A stretch of 64,000 nucleotides of DNA from Alteromonas macleodii (GTDB taxonomy: Bacteria > Pseudomonadota > Gammaproteobacteria > Enterobacterales > Alteromonadaceae): positions 2,686,333 to 2,750,332 of the forward strand of contig NZ_LR812090.1 of assembly GCF_903772925.1 (NCBI RefSeq), in the 5' to 3' direction. This document shows, piece by piece, positions 46,498 through 56,217 of this stretch. Below the pieces are notes generated by a model. It was not told where the DNA came from. It worked only from the letters and a program-made list of their open reading frames with translations, and did no database searches. The translations under genes were made by a program, and so were the position numbers. Each line of letters opens with the position of its first letter. Within the stretch, counting starts at the first letter, position 1.

Positions 46498-47652
46498 ATG
46501 CTTAATTTTACATTTAAAAATCAAACCGAAATTTTGTTCGGCAAAGGTCAACTAAGTGAAGTGTCTTCACGTTTGCCGAAACAAGCAAAAGTCCTCTTCC
46601 TATATGGTGGCGGCTCAATTAAGAAAAATGGTATTTACGATAAAGTAAATGCCGCGCTGGAAGGTGCTGACGTTATTGAATTTCAAGGCGTTGAACCAAA
46701 CCCAGAATTCGAAACATTGATGAAAGCGGTGAATGTGGCCCGTGAAAATGACGTTAACTTCATTCTTGCTGTAGGCGGCGGAAGTGTTATCGACGGCGCA
46801 AAATTTGTGGCAGCGGCAGTAAACTTTGAAGGAGACCCATGGGATATATTAATCAAGGGGGCATCTTTCGAAAATCCACTACCTATTGGCGCAGTGCTTA
46901 CACTGCCTGCAACAGGCTCTGAAAGTAACGGCAACTCGGTAGTAAACAGAAAGGAAACTTCACAGAAGCGCGCGTTTTCATCGGAAACGGTACAGCCAGT
47001 ATTTGCTGTACTTGACCCGGAATTCACGTATTCACTACCGCCTCGCCAAGTTTCTAACGGTGTAGTTGATGCATTTGTTCACGTAATCGAGCAGTACCTA
47101 ACTTACCCAGTCAATGCGCCGCTTCAAGACCGTTTTGCAGAAGGTATTTTACAAACCTTAATTCAAGAAGGCCCTAAAGCCCTAGCAACACCTGAAGACT
47201 ACGACGTACGTGCAAATGTGATGTGGTCAGCAACTATGGCACTTAATGGCCTTATTGGAAAAGGCGTACCACAAGACTGGGGTACTCATATGATTGGCCA
47301 CGAACTAACGGCCTTACACGGTTTAGATCACGCCGCAACGTTAGCTATTGTGTTGCCTTCGCTTATGTTCGTGCAACGCGACAAGAAGCAGGAAAAAATA
47401 CTGCAGCTAGGCGAGCGCGTCTTCGGTATTCAAAAAGATGACAAAGAAAAAGCCATCGACTTGACCATTAAGGCTGTACAAGACTTTTTCGAAACCATGC
47501 AGGTAAAAACCCGCCTATCAGACTACGACATTGAAAAGTCTGCAATTGATGGGCTTATCGACAACTTAGAGCGCAACGGATTAACAGCGCTTGGTGAGCA
47601 TGGCGATATCGACCTGGCAAAAGCCCGCGAAATTTTAACCCTCGCAGCATAA
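46498..47652 (+). CDS. YqhD-like iron-containing alcohol dehydrogenase (aldehyde reductase)
   Basis: It is expected to reduce short-chain and toxic aldehydes with NADPH. The 384-residue protein has the cofactor motif YGGGSIKKNG (about 37), the second glycine-rich loop AVGGGSVIDGAKF (about 96) and the metal-binding Asp/His set in DAFVHVIEQY and IGHELTALHGLDHAATLA. Length and motifs are those of the YqhD branch. It is co-transcribed with the DJ-1 gene. Two hairpins that can terminate transcription lie between it and the next gene. Confidence 0.93.
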   Translation: MLNFTFKNQTEILFGKGQLSEVSSRLPKQAKVLFLYGGGSIKKNGIYDKVNAALEGADVIEFQGVEPNPEFETLMKAVNVARENDVNFILAVGGGSVIDGAKFVAAAVNFEGDPWDILIKGASFENPLPIGAVLTLPATGSESNGNSVVNRKETSQKRAFSSETVQPVFAVLDPEFTYSLPPRQVSNGVVDAFVHVIEQYLTYPVNAPLQDRFAEGILQTLIQEGPKALATPEDYDVRANVMWSATMALNGLIGKGVPQDWGTHMIGHELTALHGLDHAATLAIVLPSLMFVQRDKKQEKILQLGERVFGIQKDDKEKAIDLTIKAVQDFFETMQVKTRLSDYDIEKSAIDGLIDNLERNGLTALGEHGDIDLAKAREILTLAA

Positions 47653-47660
47653 GCCTGGTT

Positions 47661-47726
47661 GCATATGACGCAATGCGCATATGCTTTTTCAACATTTAAG
47701 TACCCAGCATAGTCTGGGTACTTTTT
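47661..47726 (+). terminator. Two successive terminators after the yqhD-like gene
   Basis: GCATATG/CATATGC (47661-47684) is followed by TTTTT. Then AAGTACCCAG (47698-47707) pairs with CTGGGTACTT (47714-47723) and runs into T residues. The OYE gene starts only 26 bp later. Confidence 0.8.
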
Positions 47727-47751
47727 ATTCTTATCCTAATTAGAGAGAAAT

Positions 47752-48858
47752 ATGACTGCACTATTTGAACAGTTTTCGTTAAAAGATGTCACGCTTCGCA
47801 ATCGTATTGCTGTACCTCCTATGTGCCAATATTCGGCAGAAGACGGCTTTACCAACCAGTGGCATGAAGCAAACTATCAGTCGTTCGCCCGTGGTGGCGC
47901 AGGGCTTGTAATCGTTGAAGCTACAGCGGTTTCTCCGGAAGGTCGTATTACGCCAAATTGCTTAGGCATTTGGAAAGACGATCACGTTAGTGGCCTTAAA
48001 AACATCGCAGAGCGCATCAAAAGCCAAGGCGCGGTTGCAGGTATTCAAATTGCCCATGCTGGGCGAAAAGCTAGCGCTAACCGTCCTTGGGAAGGCGACG
48101 ATCACATTCAGCCAAGTGAAGAAAACGGTTGGCAACCTATTGGCCCATCTGCAGAAGCGTTTGGCGCGCACCTTCCGGTAACACCTACCGAAATGACCAA
48201 GGCCGACATTGAACGTGTTAAGGCTGACTTTGTTAAAGGCGCCGAGCGTGCGCTTGAAGCCGGGTATGAGTGGCTTGAACTTCACTTTGCTCACGGTTAT
48301 CTGGCCCAAAGCTTTTTCTCGAAACACGCGAACAAGCGTACAGATGAATACGGCGGTGACGCACAAGGTCGCGGACGCTTCTTGCTTGAAACACTAAGCG
48401 CAGTGCGTGAAATTTGGCCAGAAAACCTACCGCTAACCGTGCGTTTTGGCGTTATTGAATACGATGGTGAAGACGAGCAAACGCTAAGCGAATCTATCGA
48501 ACTCATTAAACAGTTTAAAGAAATTGGTGCTGATTTTGTAAGTGTTAGCGTGGGCTTCAATACCCCTGAGGCGAATATTCCGTGGGGCCCAGCTTTCTTA
48601 GCGCCTGTTGCAAAACGCGTACGAGACGAAGCTGAAATCCCTGTTGCAACAGCTTGGGGTGTAGACACACCAGAGCTTGCTAACGAGACTGTCGAAAACC
48701 AACAGCTTGACGTTGTTATGGTAGGTAGAATGCACCTTACTAACCCACATTGGACGTACTATGCAGCAAAACAGTTAGGCGTTGAGAAACCGTCATGGGT
48801 AATGCCTGCGCCTTACGCTCATTGGTTGGAGCGTTACGCTCCATCAGATGAAAGGTAA
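47752..48858 (+). CDS. Old yellow enzyme family NADH:flavin oxidoreductase (YqjM/NamA-like)
   Basis: This FMN-dependent enzyme reduces activated C=C bonds and nitro compounds. The 368-residue TIM barrel shows the YqjM-class marks: a Cys next to the flavin (VPPMCQYSAEDG, C25), QIAHAGRKAS, and the substrate-binding His pair in LELHFAHGYLAQSFFS, then RTDEYGG. A good AGAGAG site precedes it. Because of the terminators just upstream it may have its own promoter, though it belongs functionally with the neighbouring reductases. Confidence 0.93.
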   Translation: MTALFEQFSLKDVTLRNRIAVPPMCQYSAEDGFTNQWHEANYQSFARGGAGLVIVEATAVSPEGRITPNCLGIWKDDHVSGLKNIAERIKSQGAVAGIQIAHAGRKASANRPWEGDDHIQPSEENGWQPIGPSAEAFGAHLPVTPTEMTKADIERVKADFVKGAERALEAGYEWLELHFAHGYLAQSFFSKHANKRTDEYGGDAQGRGRFLLETLSAVREIWPENLPLTVRFGVIEYDGEDEQTLSESIELIKQFKEIGADFVSVSVGFNTPEANIPWGPAFLAPVAKRVRDEAEIPVATAWGVDTPELANETVENQQLDVVMVGRMHLTNPHWTYYAAKQLGVEKPSWVMPAPYAHWLERYAPSDER

Positions 48859-48869
48859 TAAGTAGAAAT

Positions 48870-48905
48870 AAAGGCAGCAGAGGCTTTAAGCTATGCTGCC
48901 TTTTT
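48870..48905. terminator. Bidirectional terminator after the OYE gene
   Basis: AAAGGCAGCA pairs with TGCTGCCTTT, followed by TT. It lies between two convergent genes. Confidence 0.82.
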
Positions 48906-48924
48906 GTTTGCGCTTATTTTGCTC

Positions 48925-49581
48925 TTAATTAATATTCCTTTGGGTTGGCGATGCTTTAAAAGCTTTTGAGGTTTCAAACGGATCTTTTTCTTGGCGGTGA
49001 TTTGTCGTAGCTTCAGCCCACCAGAGCATTTGGCTAAGCGCACGACCAAAGTAGGTTCGCCAATTATCTTCTTGTTCACTATCAGCGGCCCCGTCCTCAT
49101 CGAACGCATCTTGCGCATGAGGCACGTGGATCATTGCTGAAACAGGAAGACATCCTAGTTCAGATAGAAAAGTTCTCATTGCGACGGCAGCGCGCATTCC
49201 GCCCCACTGCCCTGCTGAATAAGTGGCAATAACGCTGGGCTTGAATGAATATAAAGAACTACCAAAGTGATTAAGTAAATCCGCCAACGCCGGACTCATC
49301 GAATGGTTGTACTCAGGGCTTACCATCACATAGCCATCAGCCGCCTCTATTTTCTCGGCAAGAGTAGATAGCGCCTCGGGAGCTTTTCCTTGCGCGTACG
49401 CAAAATGAGGTTTGAATACTTCACCGGTTGAATAATCTAAAGGGTCAATCAGCTCAAACTCATGTTCAGCCATATGATCTTTGGCCCAATTCATTATCGC
49501 TTTTGCGACGCGAAGGCCTAACCTTGCTGGCCTAGGGGGCGTGCTGTCACGTACGGTGCCGAGAAAAACTAAGAATTTCAC
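48925..49581 (-). CDS. NADPH-dependent FMN reductase family protein
   Basis: This 218-residue flavodoxin-like protein has the SxR-type phosphate-binding start LGTVRDSTPPRPARLGLRVA, the motif VMVSPEYNHSMSPALADLLNHF (about 97-118) and YSAGQWGGMRAAVAMRTFLSELGC. These are typical of NADPH:FMN/quinone or chromate reductases. It converges with the OYE gene and lies 104 bp from a nitroreductase gene on the same strand. The cluster as a whole handles quinones, nitro compounds and aldehydes. Confidence 0.9.
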   Translation of the reverse strand: MKFLVFLGTVRDSTPPRPARLGLRVAKAIMNWAKDHMAEHEFELIDPLDYSTGEVFKPHFAYAQGKAPEALSTLAEKIEAADGYVMVSPEYNHSMSPALADLLNHFGSSLYSFKPSVIATYSAGQWGGMRAAVAMRTFLSELGCLPVSAMIHVPHAQDAFDEDGAADSEQEDNWRTYFGRALSQMLWWAEATTNHRQEKDPFETSKAFKASPTQRNIN

Positions 49582-49685
49582 CTCGCTTGCTCCTTTGTTA
49601 GTGCATTGCGTAGCCCAGCCTAGTGTTTCTTAAAGAAGGGCACAACCGTTACGCTATCAAAAAAGCAAAGCATAAGTTTAATAGG

Positions 49686-50357
49686 CTAAAACCCGTGATA
49701 AGTCACAAACTCTTCGTTGTCAGCACGAGTAGAGCGAACATTGTTTGCGGGGAAATCTGGGTCTGGGTAACCTAGCGCAATACAAATCATAATGGCTTCG
49801 TCATCAGGGATATTAGCGTACTTATGTACTACGTCAGACTGCATAATACCTTGGCCATTGATAACGCAACCCAGACCTAAATCCCACGCCGCCAGTACGA
49901 TACCATACGCTAAAGATCCTAAGCCAAACTGCGTTATACCTGCAGGCTCTAGAGATTTATCATACGTAAGCACCAAAGATACAGGCGCATCAAATTGTCT
50001 AAAACCTCTCATCATCCAATCCATGCGCTTCTCTTTATCTTCACGCGCGATCCCCATTACGTCAAACAACTGTATTGCTACATCTATTTGGCGTTGGCGA
50101 TGTGTACCTTCATAGTCTTCTTTATAGGGAAAATCTCGAACGTGAGGTTTGCCTTCTAATGTATTCTTGGTATTACCCTCGCGAATTTTATCTAAAACAT
50201 CACCAGCCACCGCATGAATTTTCCAAGTTTGCGTGTTATATGATGATGGCGCCCACTTCGCTGCGTTAATAATGGCGTCCACCGTTTCCTTAGTAACGGG
50301 CTGTTTGGTGAACCCTCGAACACTTTTTCTTGATGCTGCAAACTCTGCGAAATTCAT
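49686..50357 (-). CDS. Nitroreductase family protein
   Basis: The 223-residue FMN enzyme has the family N terminus FAASRKSVRGFTKQPV, the AAKWAPSSYNTQTWKI region (about 33-48) and the C-terminal GLGCVINGQG and ICIALGYPDPDFPANNVRS motifs. It reduces nitroaromatics or quinones with NAD(P)H. It is upstream of the FMN reductase on the same strand and probably co-expressed. No transmembrane or export signal. Confidence 0.92.
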   Translation of the reverse strand: MNFAEFAASRKSVRGFTKQPVTKETVDAIINAAKWAPSSYNTQTWKIHAVAGDVLDKIREGNTKNTLEGKPHVRDFPYKEDYEGTHRQRQIDVAIQLFDVMGIAREDKEKRMDWMMRGFRQFDAPVSLVLTYDKSLEPAGITQFGLGSLAYGIVLAAWDLGLGCVINGQGIMQSDVVHKYANIPDDEAIMICIALGYPDPDFPANNVRSTRADNEEFVTYHGF

Positions 50358-50652
50358 ACACTTCCTTAAACGCGGTTATTCAAATTGTTAATTTAGAGTA
50401 AACACGGGGAAGTGACTCTTCAATAGGCAGGAAAGCTTATTAAGATTGATTGTTCTTATAGATATATATAGAAATATTGAAAAAATTTTATTTACTCACT
50501 TCCATTCAGAACACGAAATGAGTCAGAAATAACAATCGTTTTCCTTAACAAATCAACGGCATTCAACTTTAGAACAAAAGTTTATTCACAGATTTGCGAG
50601 AATGAAAATTGTGGCTTACGTTTAGGGTATCTAATCGTTCACTGCACTGTGT

Positions 50653-52182
50653 ATGTCGTTATTCAAAAAGTCTAAAACTGAACAAAATACCCCGCGTTTA
50701 GCGCCGTGGAAAATTGCCATTATTGATGATGAAGAAGGCGTTCATGAGGTTACCAAACTCACGCTACGCAAATTCCACTTTGAGAAGCGTGGCGTAGATT
50801 TTTTATCTGCTCATAGTGGCGAAGAAGGTTTAGCGCTATTTAAAGCTAACCCTGACATTGCCCTTGCGTTTGTTGACGTAGTGATGGAAACCGACGACGC
50901 TGGATTGAAACTGGTAGATGCTATTCGCAACGATCTTAAAAACCACGTTACTCGACTAATACTAAGAACAGGCCAGCCAGGGCAAGCGCCTGAAGAGGAT
51001 GTGATTAGACGGTATGACATAAATGACTATAAAGCCAAGACAGAGCTTTCTTCACTAAAGCTTAAATCATGCGTTTATACGGCAATTCGCTCTTATCGTG
51101 ATATACAAACCATAGAGCAAGGTAAGCGTGGTATGGAAGAGGTCTTAAAGTCATCCTCTTCTGTACTGGCAAGTCAGTCGCTGGCTCAATTCGGTACTGC
51201 CGTTTTGAAACAGACACTCACCCTTCTCAATTTAAATAACTCAGTGTTATATCTTTCCACACAGCATACCGACTTGTATGGCGATACGAGTATGACCGTA
51301 TTGGGGGCAAGCGGAGACCTTGTTGGTTTATGTGAACCGGGTATCTCAACGCGTATACCAGAAGCTATCGAAGGAGAGGTTAAACAGGTATTGGCGAATA
51401 AATCGCACTACCAAAGCGATAAAGTATTTATCGGTTATTACCCCACAGGTGAAGATAGCCACAATATTTTGTATGTAAAGCTAGACCAGCCTTTAGATGC
51501 AATGCAAAGAAAAACGCTGGAAATGTTTGCATCCAATGTAGCTGTTATTTTCCAAAATCTCACGCAGAAAGAAGATATACAAAAAACACAGAAAGAACTC
51601 ATCATGGTGCTAAGCGACGCTATCGAAATGCGTAGCAAGGAAACCGGCGGCCACGTTAGACGCGTTATATTAATGACAGAGTTTCTAGCAGAAAAGCTGC
51701 ACATGAGCAGAGAGTTCATAGATACCATTCGCTACTCTGCTGCCCTTCACGATGTAGGCAAAATCAGCATACCAGAATCTATCTTACACAAACCTGGAAA
51801 GCTTGACCCTGATGAATGGGAAATAATGAAAACCCACGCGCAAAAAGGCTATGAACTGCTTGCCGACTCTGATCGCATCGTTGCCAAAATGGGCGCTATC
51901 ATTGCCAAGACCCACCACGAACGATGGGACGGTAAAGGCTACCCTGACGGGCTTGCCGGAGACAACATCCCAATTGAAGGGCGTATCATGGCTATTGTTG
52001 ACGTGGTGGATGCCCTGCTTTCCAAACGTTGCTATAAACCCGCATGGAGCGTTGACGAGGTAAAAGCTTACCTTGAAGAAAACGCAGGAAAACAATTCGA
52101 CCCGCTAATCACCCACATAATGCTAGAGCACTTCGATAGAATATTAGAGATCCGTGCCACAGAACCGGACGAAGATGAATGA
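50653..52182 (+). CDS. Response regulator with DUF3369 and HD-GYP domains
   Basis: This is a likely cyclic-di-GMP phosphodiesterase. The 509 residues have a receiver domain (about 18-140; IIDDEEG, phosphoacceptor D75 in AFVDVVMET), a DUF3369 GAF-like region (about 155-310) and an HD-GYP domain (about 320-490) with ALHDVGKISIPESILHKPGKL and the full HHERWDGKGYPDG motif. The metal and GYP residues are intact, so activity is expected. It overlaps the following kinase by four bases (ATGA), so they form a pair. Confidence 0.93.
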   Translation: MSLFKKSKTEQNTPRLAPWKIAIIDDEEGVHEVTKLTLRKFHFEKRGVDFLSAHSGEEGLALFKANPDIALAFVDVVMETDDAGLKLVDAIRNDLKNHVTRLILRTGQPGQAPEEDVIRRYDINDYKAKTELSSLKLKSCVYTAIRSYRDIQTIEQGKRGMEEVLKSSSSVLASQSLAQFGTAVLKQTLTLLNLNNSVLYLSTQHTDLYGDTSMTVLGASGDLVGLCEPGISTRIPEAIEGEVKQVLANKSHYQSDKVFIGYYPTGEDSHNILYVKLDQPLDAMQRKTLEMFASNVAVIFQNLTQKEDIQKTQKELIMVLSDAIEMRSKETGGHVRRVILMTEFLAEKLHMSREFIDTIRYSAALHDVGKISIPESILHKPGKLDPDEWEIMKTHAQKGYELLADSDRIVAKMGAIIAKTHHERWDGKGYPDGLAGDNIPIEGRIMAIVDVVDALLSKRCYKPAWSVDEVKAYLEENAGKQFDPLITHIMLEHFDRILEIRATEPDEDE

Positions 52183-53531
52183 AAGAAAACCTAGAGTTAA
52201 TTTTACTACGAGTTAGTCAAAGCCCTGACATCGACAAAGGCGAATTAGACGTTGCTTCAAGGCTAATTATCAACTCGGTGTGTGAAGGCTTGAAGATTAC
52301 TCGAGCAGGTATTTGGTTATATGATGAAGGCCAGACGCTGGTACAGTGCACATTGCTTATCGACAAAGGAAACGACCTTGACAATGAAAGTTTAGTGTTA
52401 ACCAGAAGAGACTTTCCCCACTACTTTGAAGCACTTGACTCGGGCAGAACTATCGCAGCACACGACGCGATAACAGACGTTGCAACATTTGAATTTGCCG
52501 AAGTATATCTTACACCACTGGGCATAAGTTCTATGCTGGATGTCCCTATTCGCCACCGCGGTAAGATGATAGGAATAATCTGCTGTGAACACCAAGGTAA
52601 GGCTCGTGAATGGCTTGACGATGAAATGGTATTTGCGGCTTCCCTTGCCGATCTTTACGGGCGTGCGGTAAGTGCTAACGAACGGGCTGACTATGAGCAA
52701 CAGCTTATAGAAGCTAACCAGAATCTAGAGCAAAAAGTAAAAGATCGCACTGCCGAACTTGAGGCAGCCCAAGAAAAGCTTGTTGAATCAGAAAAAATGG
52801 CTGCCTTGGGTAACCTTGTAGCCGGCATAGCCCATGAAGTTAATACGCCGTTAGGCATTGCGCTTACCTCCGTAAGCAACTGCAAAGAAGAACTGAAAGA
52901 GATTTATCGAGATTTCGAAGATGGTGAATTAACAGAAGAGGGTTTCAAGGATTTTGAAGCGATTTGCTCTGAGGGGCTAACGTTAGCTGAAACAAGCCTG
53001 ATGCGAGCCGCAAACCTAGTTCAAGACTTTAAGCGAACTTCAGCCGACCAAACCTCGCTGGAAATTGAAGAAATCGCACTGGATGAATATATACCGCGGG
53101 TTTGTAACCCATTGAAGCCTATGCTTCGCAAAGAGCAAATAGAGCTTTGTATAGATGTTACGCCAGATTTAGTAATCACCACCTGCCCTGGCATTATCGC
53201 CCAGTTGCTTACAAATTTGATATCGAACGCCCAGCGCCATGCCTTCGACGGATCACTAAATAACGAAGTAAACAAAGTTACTGTTAGCTGCAGCCAAAAT
53301 GAAAAAGGTGTTGTGGTAAGCGTTCACGATAATGGAAAAGGCATTCCTGAAGAGTTCCATAAAAAAGTGTTTGAGCCTTTTTATACAACAGCTCGTGACA
53401 AGGGCGGCACCGGTTTGGGCTTAAATATTTTGTACAACCTCGTTCGCCAAAAATTTAATGGCGAAATTGATTTAGTATCGTCACCTGGTGAAGGAACCAC
53501 GGTAACAGTTTGTATACCTGTCGAGAGTTAA
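52179..53531 (+). CDS. Soluble GAF-domain histidine kinase, partner of the HD-GYP regulator
   Basis: The 450-residue protein lacks membrane helices. A GAF domain (about 8-165) is followed by a coiled coil (EANQNLEQKVKDRTAELEAAQEKLVESEKMAALG), the H box GIAHEVNTPLGIALTS (H219) and the ATPase domain with NLISNAQRHAF and GGTGLGLNI. The start codon overlaps the stop of the response regulator gene, implying coupled translation and a shared pathway that tunes c-di-GMP. Confidence 0.93.
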   Translation: MKENLELILLRVSQSPDIDKGELDVASRLIINSVCEGLKITRAGIWLYDEGQTLVQCTLLIDKGNDLDNESLVLTRRDFPHYFEALDSGRTIAAHDAITDVATFEFAEVYLTPLGISSMLDVPIRHRGKMIGIICCEHQGKAREWLDDEMVFAASLADLYGRAVSANERADYEQQLIEANQNLEQKVKDRTAELEAAQEKLVESEKMAALGNLVAGIAHEVNTPLGIALTSVSNCKEELKEIYRDFEDGELTEEGFKDFEAICSEGLTLAETSLMRAANLVQDFKRTSADQTSLEIEEIALDEYIPRVCNPLKPMLRKEQIELCIDVTPDLVITTCPGIIAQLLTNLISNAQRHAFDGSLNNEVNKVTVSCSQNEKGVVVSVHDNGKGIPEEFHKKVFEPFYTTARDKGGTGLGLNILYNLVRQKFNGEIDLVSSPGEGTTVTVCIPVES

Positions 53532-53580
53532 TGCAGTTAACGCCCTATCGCCCATTTGTTTTGGTTTAAACTGACGCAAC

Positions 53581-53609
53581 AAGCGCGACATAGTTTAAAT
53601 GTCGCGCTT
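53581..53609. terminator. Perfect 11-bp inverted repeat after the kinase gene
   Basis: AAGCGCGACAT pairs with ATGTCGCGCTT around a 7-nt loop. It lies 50 bp after the kinase stop and before the hydrolase gene. There is no U tract, so it may be a terminator of another type or an operator. Confidence 0.5.
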
Positions 53610-53672
53610 ACGACAGACCTAAAGTCTCGCAATAGGCAAGCTGAGCATAAAAACATAATAAGGCTTTTCGTG

Positions 53673-54536
53673 ATGCAACTTTCACAATGGCGTAGCTCAG
53701 GCCAATTTCTAAACGTTAATGATCAGCAAATTTTCTACACTACCCAAGGCGAAGGCCCCGTGCTGTTGTTAATTCATGGATATCCTACCGCGAGCTTTGA
53801 CTGGGTTAAATTATGGCCTGCACTTACTCAGAAATTTCACTGTGTAACACTCGATATGCTGGGGTTTGGTTTTAGCACCAAAGCGCCCAAAAAATACAAA
53901 ATAAAAGAACAAGCCGCGGTGATAGAAGCCTTAATGAGGCATCTTCAAATTACGCATGCTCACGTTCTATCACACGATTACGGCGATACCGTTGCGCAGG
54001 AGTTAATGGCCCGTCAGTTAGACGGCAACCTCGCATTTCGTATGGAGTCGCTGCATTTGCTAAATGGCGGCCTTTTTCCTGAAACCCATCAAGCATTATC
54101 CATTCAAAAGCTGCTGCTTTCCCCTATTGGCGGGCTGCTTATACCTTTTTTAAGCAAAAACGCGATTCGAAAAAGCATGCACAATATCTTTGGCCCGAAT
54201 ACGCCCCCTTCAGACCAAGACATTAATGATTTTTGGACGCTTATTACTGAAAACAAAGGCCACAAATACATGCACTTGCTTTTGGACTATATGAAACAGC
54301 GCAAGCAATACAGAGAGCGTTGGGTAGGTGCCCTTCAAAATGCCGACGTTCCGGTTCGACTAACCGCCGGCATGGCAGACCCAATTTCTGGTGCACACAT
54401 GGTGGCCAGATATAAAGAACTTATACCCAAGCCTGACACAGCAGAACTTGCTGATATCGGACATTACCCACAGATTGAGTGTGCGGAATTGGTTTTAGAG
54501 TCGATTTTTGGATTTAATAGCAACCCCTCACGTTAA
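53673..54536 (+). CDS. Alpha/beta hydrolase (MEST-like)
   Basis: I start the gene at the ATG at 53673 (MQLSQWRSSGQF); an in-frame extension upstream would run through an 11-bp inverted repeat and is unlikely. The ~287-residue protein has the oxyanion motif LLIHGYPTASFDWVKLWP and DMLGFGFSTKAPKKY. The nucleophile elbow reads LSHDYGDTVAQE, with Asp in the position where esterases have Ser, as in haloalkane-dehalogenase and MEST-type proteins. The C-terminal HYPQIE supplies the His. The substrate cannot be told. Confidence 0.85.
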   Translation: MQLSQWRSSGQFLNVNDQQIFYTTQGEGPVLLLIHGYPTASFDWVKLWPALTQKFHCVTLDMLGFGFSTKAPKKYKIKEQAAVIEALMRHLQITHAHVLSHDYGDTVAQELMARQLDGNLAFRMESLHLLNGGLFPETHQALSIQKLLLSPIGGLLIPFLSKNAIRKSMHNIFGPNTPPSDQDINDFWTLITENKGHKYMHLLLDYMKQRKQYRERWVGALQNADVPVRLTAGMADPISGAHMVARYKELIPKPDTAELADIGHYPQIECAELVLESIFGFNSNPSR

Positions 54537-54550
54537 ACAAAATGAACGGA

Positions 54551-55720
54551 TTAGTAAAATATATCCTTATTGGCTGATAATTCGCTATCGCGAATAAATA
54601 TATTATTTTTCTCAAATTCATCAATACGTCCTTCAATAACAGATGCATCTTCAGTAAGACGTTCTTTGACTCTGTACAAGCGACCTTTGTAAAGACCTTC
54701 TGCAAGGTGGTACTTTTTATTCGGTATTTCCCTGTAAAATGAAAAGTAGCCTGGTACTTTTTCTGTTAACGTATAATGAAATGCTCGATAGAAATCAGTA
54801 CCAGCATTCCTCCTAAAACCCTGATAATTTGAGAATGCTTCTTCTGTAAGACCAGAAGGTGAATGAAACAAATTAAACTGCCACTCATTTGGTTTCGAAT
54901 AGACAAAAAAAGAATTATCAATAGAAGAACGCTTTATTTGCAAAGTATCGTAGTACACTTCGGCTATAACTTTATTAGGCCAAAAATATTCCATACTTCT
55001 GACATCATTATTGTCTGAAATTTTAAAAAGAAACTGATAAAAAACAGACTTAACAAGATTTACATTCTCAATTGATTTTTCTTGGGGACAGCCTCCTCTG
55101 TTTGCCAAACTTCTTGACTGAAAAGACTGTTTTACCGCAAGGTCCACATCTTTATCACAGATAATAATGCCGTCCAATTCGTATCCTAGGGATTCGAAAT
55201 GATGAACTAGCGTATCTACTGATTTTCGCGCAAGCGAATCCGTCAACGCAGCCATACCTTCTTCGCCAGCATTCTCGTCAAAACCTTTTAAATAAAAACC
55301 TGACACTTTTTTGGGTGGTGTTCGTTGGCTTGTCATACTATCGAGAAAAAACGCGCCGCCTAAAACGAGCAAACCTGTTTCGACAAGCTTACCCTTCAAA
55401 ATAGCTTCTTGCCAAACATCGGTATGCATCAGAGTAAAGTCGGTGATGTCGTAGGCTGCCCCTGAAATATCTCTTTTTGACTTTGTCGTTTTTTCATCGA
55501 GGTTATTAAGGCCATACATTGCGGTAAGTTGTTTTATTTCTGGTGGGTATAGTAATTCTCTCAGCATTAATGTTAATTGTTGACCTTCTGAAGTATCTAT
55601 TTGTGCAACTGACTCAGAGCTAAGGTTTGCTTGATAGTCAGTTGTAGGTAACTGAGTTACCTCTAAATTCATACAACCGAATAACGCCATACAGCATATA
55701 AAATAAAGTGTGAATTTCAT
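54551..55720 (-). CDS. Unrecognised large lipoprotein
   Basis: About 389 residues with a clear lipobox (CMALFGC) after a short leader; a second possible start lies five codons upstream. I recognise no domain. There is a short hydrophobic stretch at ~118-130 (GLLVLGGAFFLD), a Cys-containing region (IIICDKDVDL, GGCPQEK) and a tail rich in charged and aromatic residues. It is AT-rich. It borders the accessory region and converges with the hydrolase gene (14 bp between stops). Confidence 0.7.
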   Translation of the reverse strand: MKFTLYFICCMALFGCMNLEVTQLPTTDYQANLSSESVAQIDTSEGQQLTLMLRELLYPPEIKQLTAMYGLNNLDEKTTKSKRDISGAAYDITDFTLMHTDVWQEAILKGKLVETGLLVLGGAFFLDSMTSQRTPPKKVSGFYLKGFDENAGEEGMAALTDSLARKSVDTLVHHFESLGYELDGIIICDKDVDLAVKQSFQSRSLANRGGCPQEKSIENVNLVKSVFYQFLFKISDNNDVRSMEYFWPNKVIAEVYYDTLQIKRSSIDNSFFVYSKPNEWQFNLFHSPSGLTEEAFSNYQGFRRNAGTDFYRAFHYTLTEKVPGYFSFYREIPNKKYHLAEGLYKGRLYRVKERLTEDASVIEGRIDEFEKNNIFIRDSELSANKDIFY

Positions 55721-56217
55721 GCGAATTAATTCCATTTTTAGAGATTTAAATTTCCGTTTACTGGTTAAAATTTAACCTTAAAAGCATTGGTATGCAACAT
55801 TTCGCTTTTTGGGGTTGTTTTTGCTTTAATCCACTACTGCGTTGGTTCAAGTATACCCTACTGGCACAGTGCTTTTGGCCGTAGTGAGAGTTTGTTACAG
55901 GAGCGCTTGGGAGGCTATAAGGTTAGCTTGGCTGCTTGAGGATATAATTGAGTGGCGCTATGTGACCCACCGTGTGTGCTGTCTCATTGCGTTGAACGTT
56001 GGTGGTTTGAGTTGGCTGGAGGATTGGCTTTAGTAATGCTTTGTGGCGCATAGCCCCCTACGGGGGAAACGGGACTTCGAGTTGTTTAATATAGGCACTC
56101 AGATTTTTGTAATGTAAAGGACTCCAATGACGATAAAACTTCCGGAAGAAATATGGGCTCCTCAAACTTTCAAATGATGGTAGTCTATTAAAAGACCATA
56201 AATGGAGTTTAAACCAG
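55721..56217. other. Gene-poor stretch at the edge of the accessory region
   Basis: About 480 bp. It contains a G-rich part (55990-56035) and a CCCCC-TA-GGGGG hairpin near 56056-56068 followed by GAAACGG. A 63-codon open frame at 55842-56033 has no ribosome binding site and looks random. I see no attC core here. Confidence 0.4.

Noticed and set aside
53556..53672. N-terminal extension of the alpha/beta hydrolase
   Set aside because: It would run through a perfect 11-bp inverted repeat, has no homologous look and lacks a ribosome binding site; the ATG at 53673 fits the family start.
55842..56033. 63-codon open frame in the gene-poor stretch
   Set aside because: No ribosome binding site, Trp/Val/Leu-rich random-looking product and no neighbour context.
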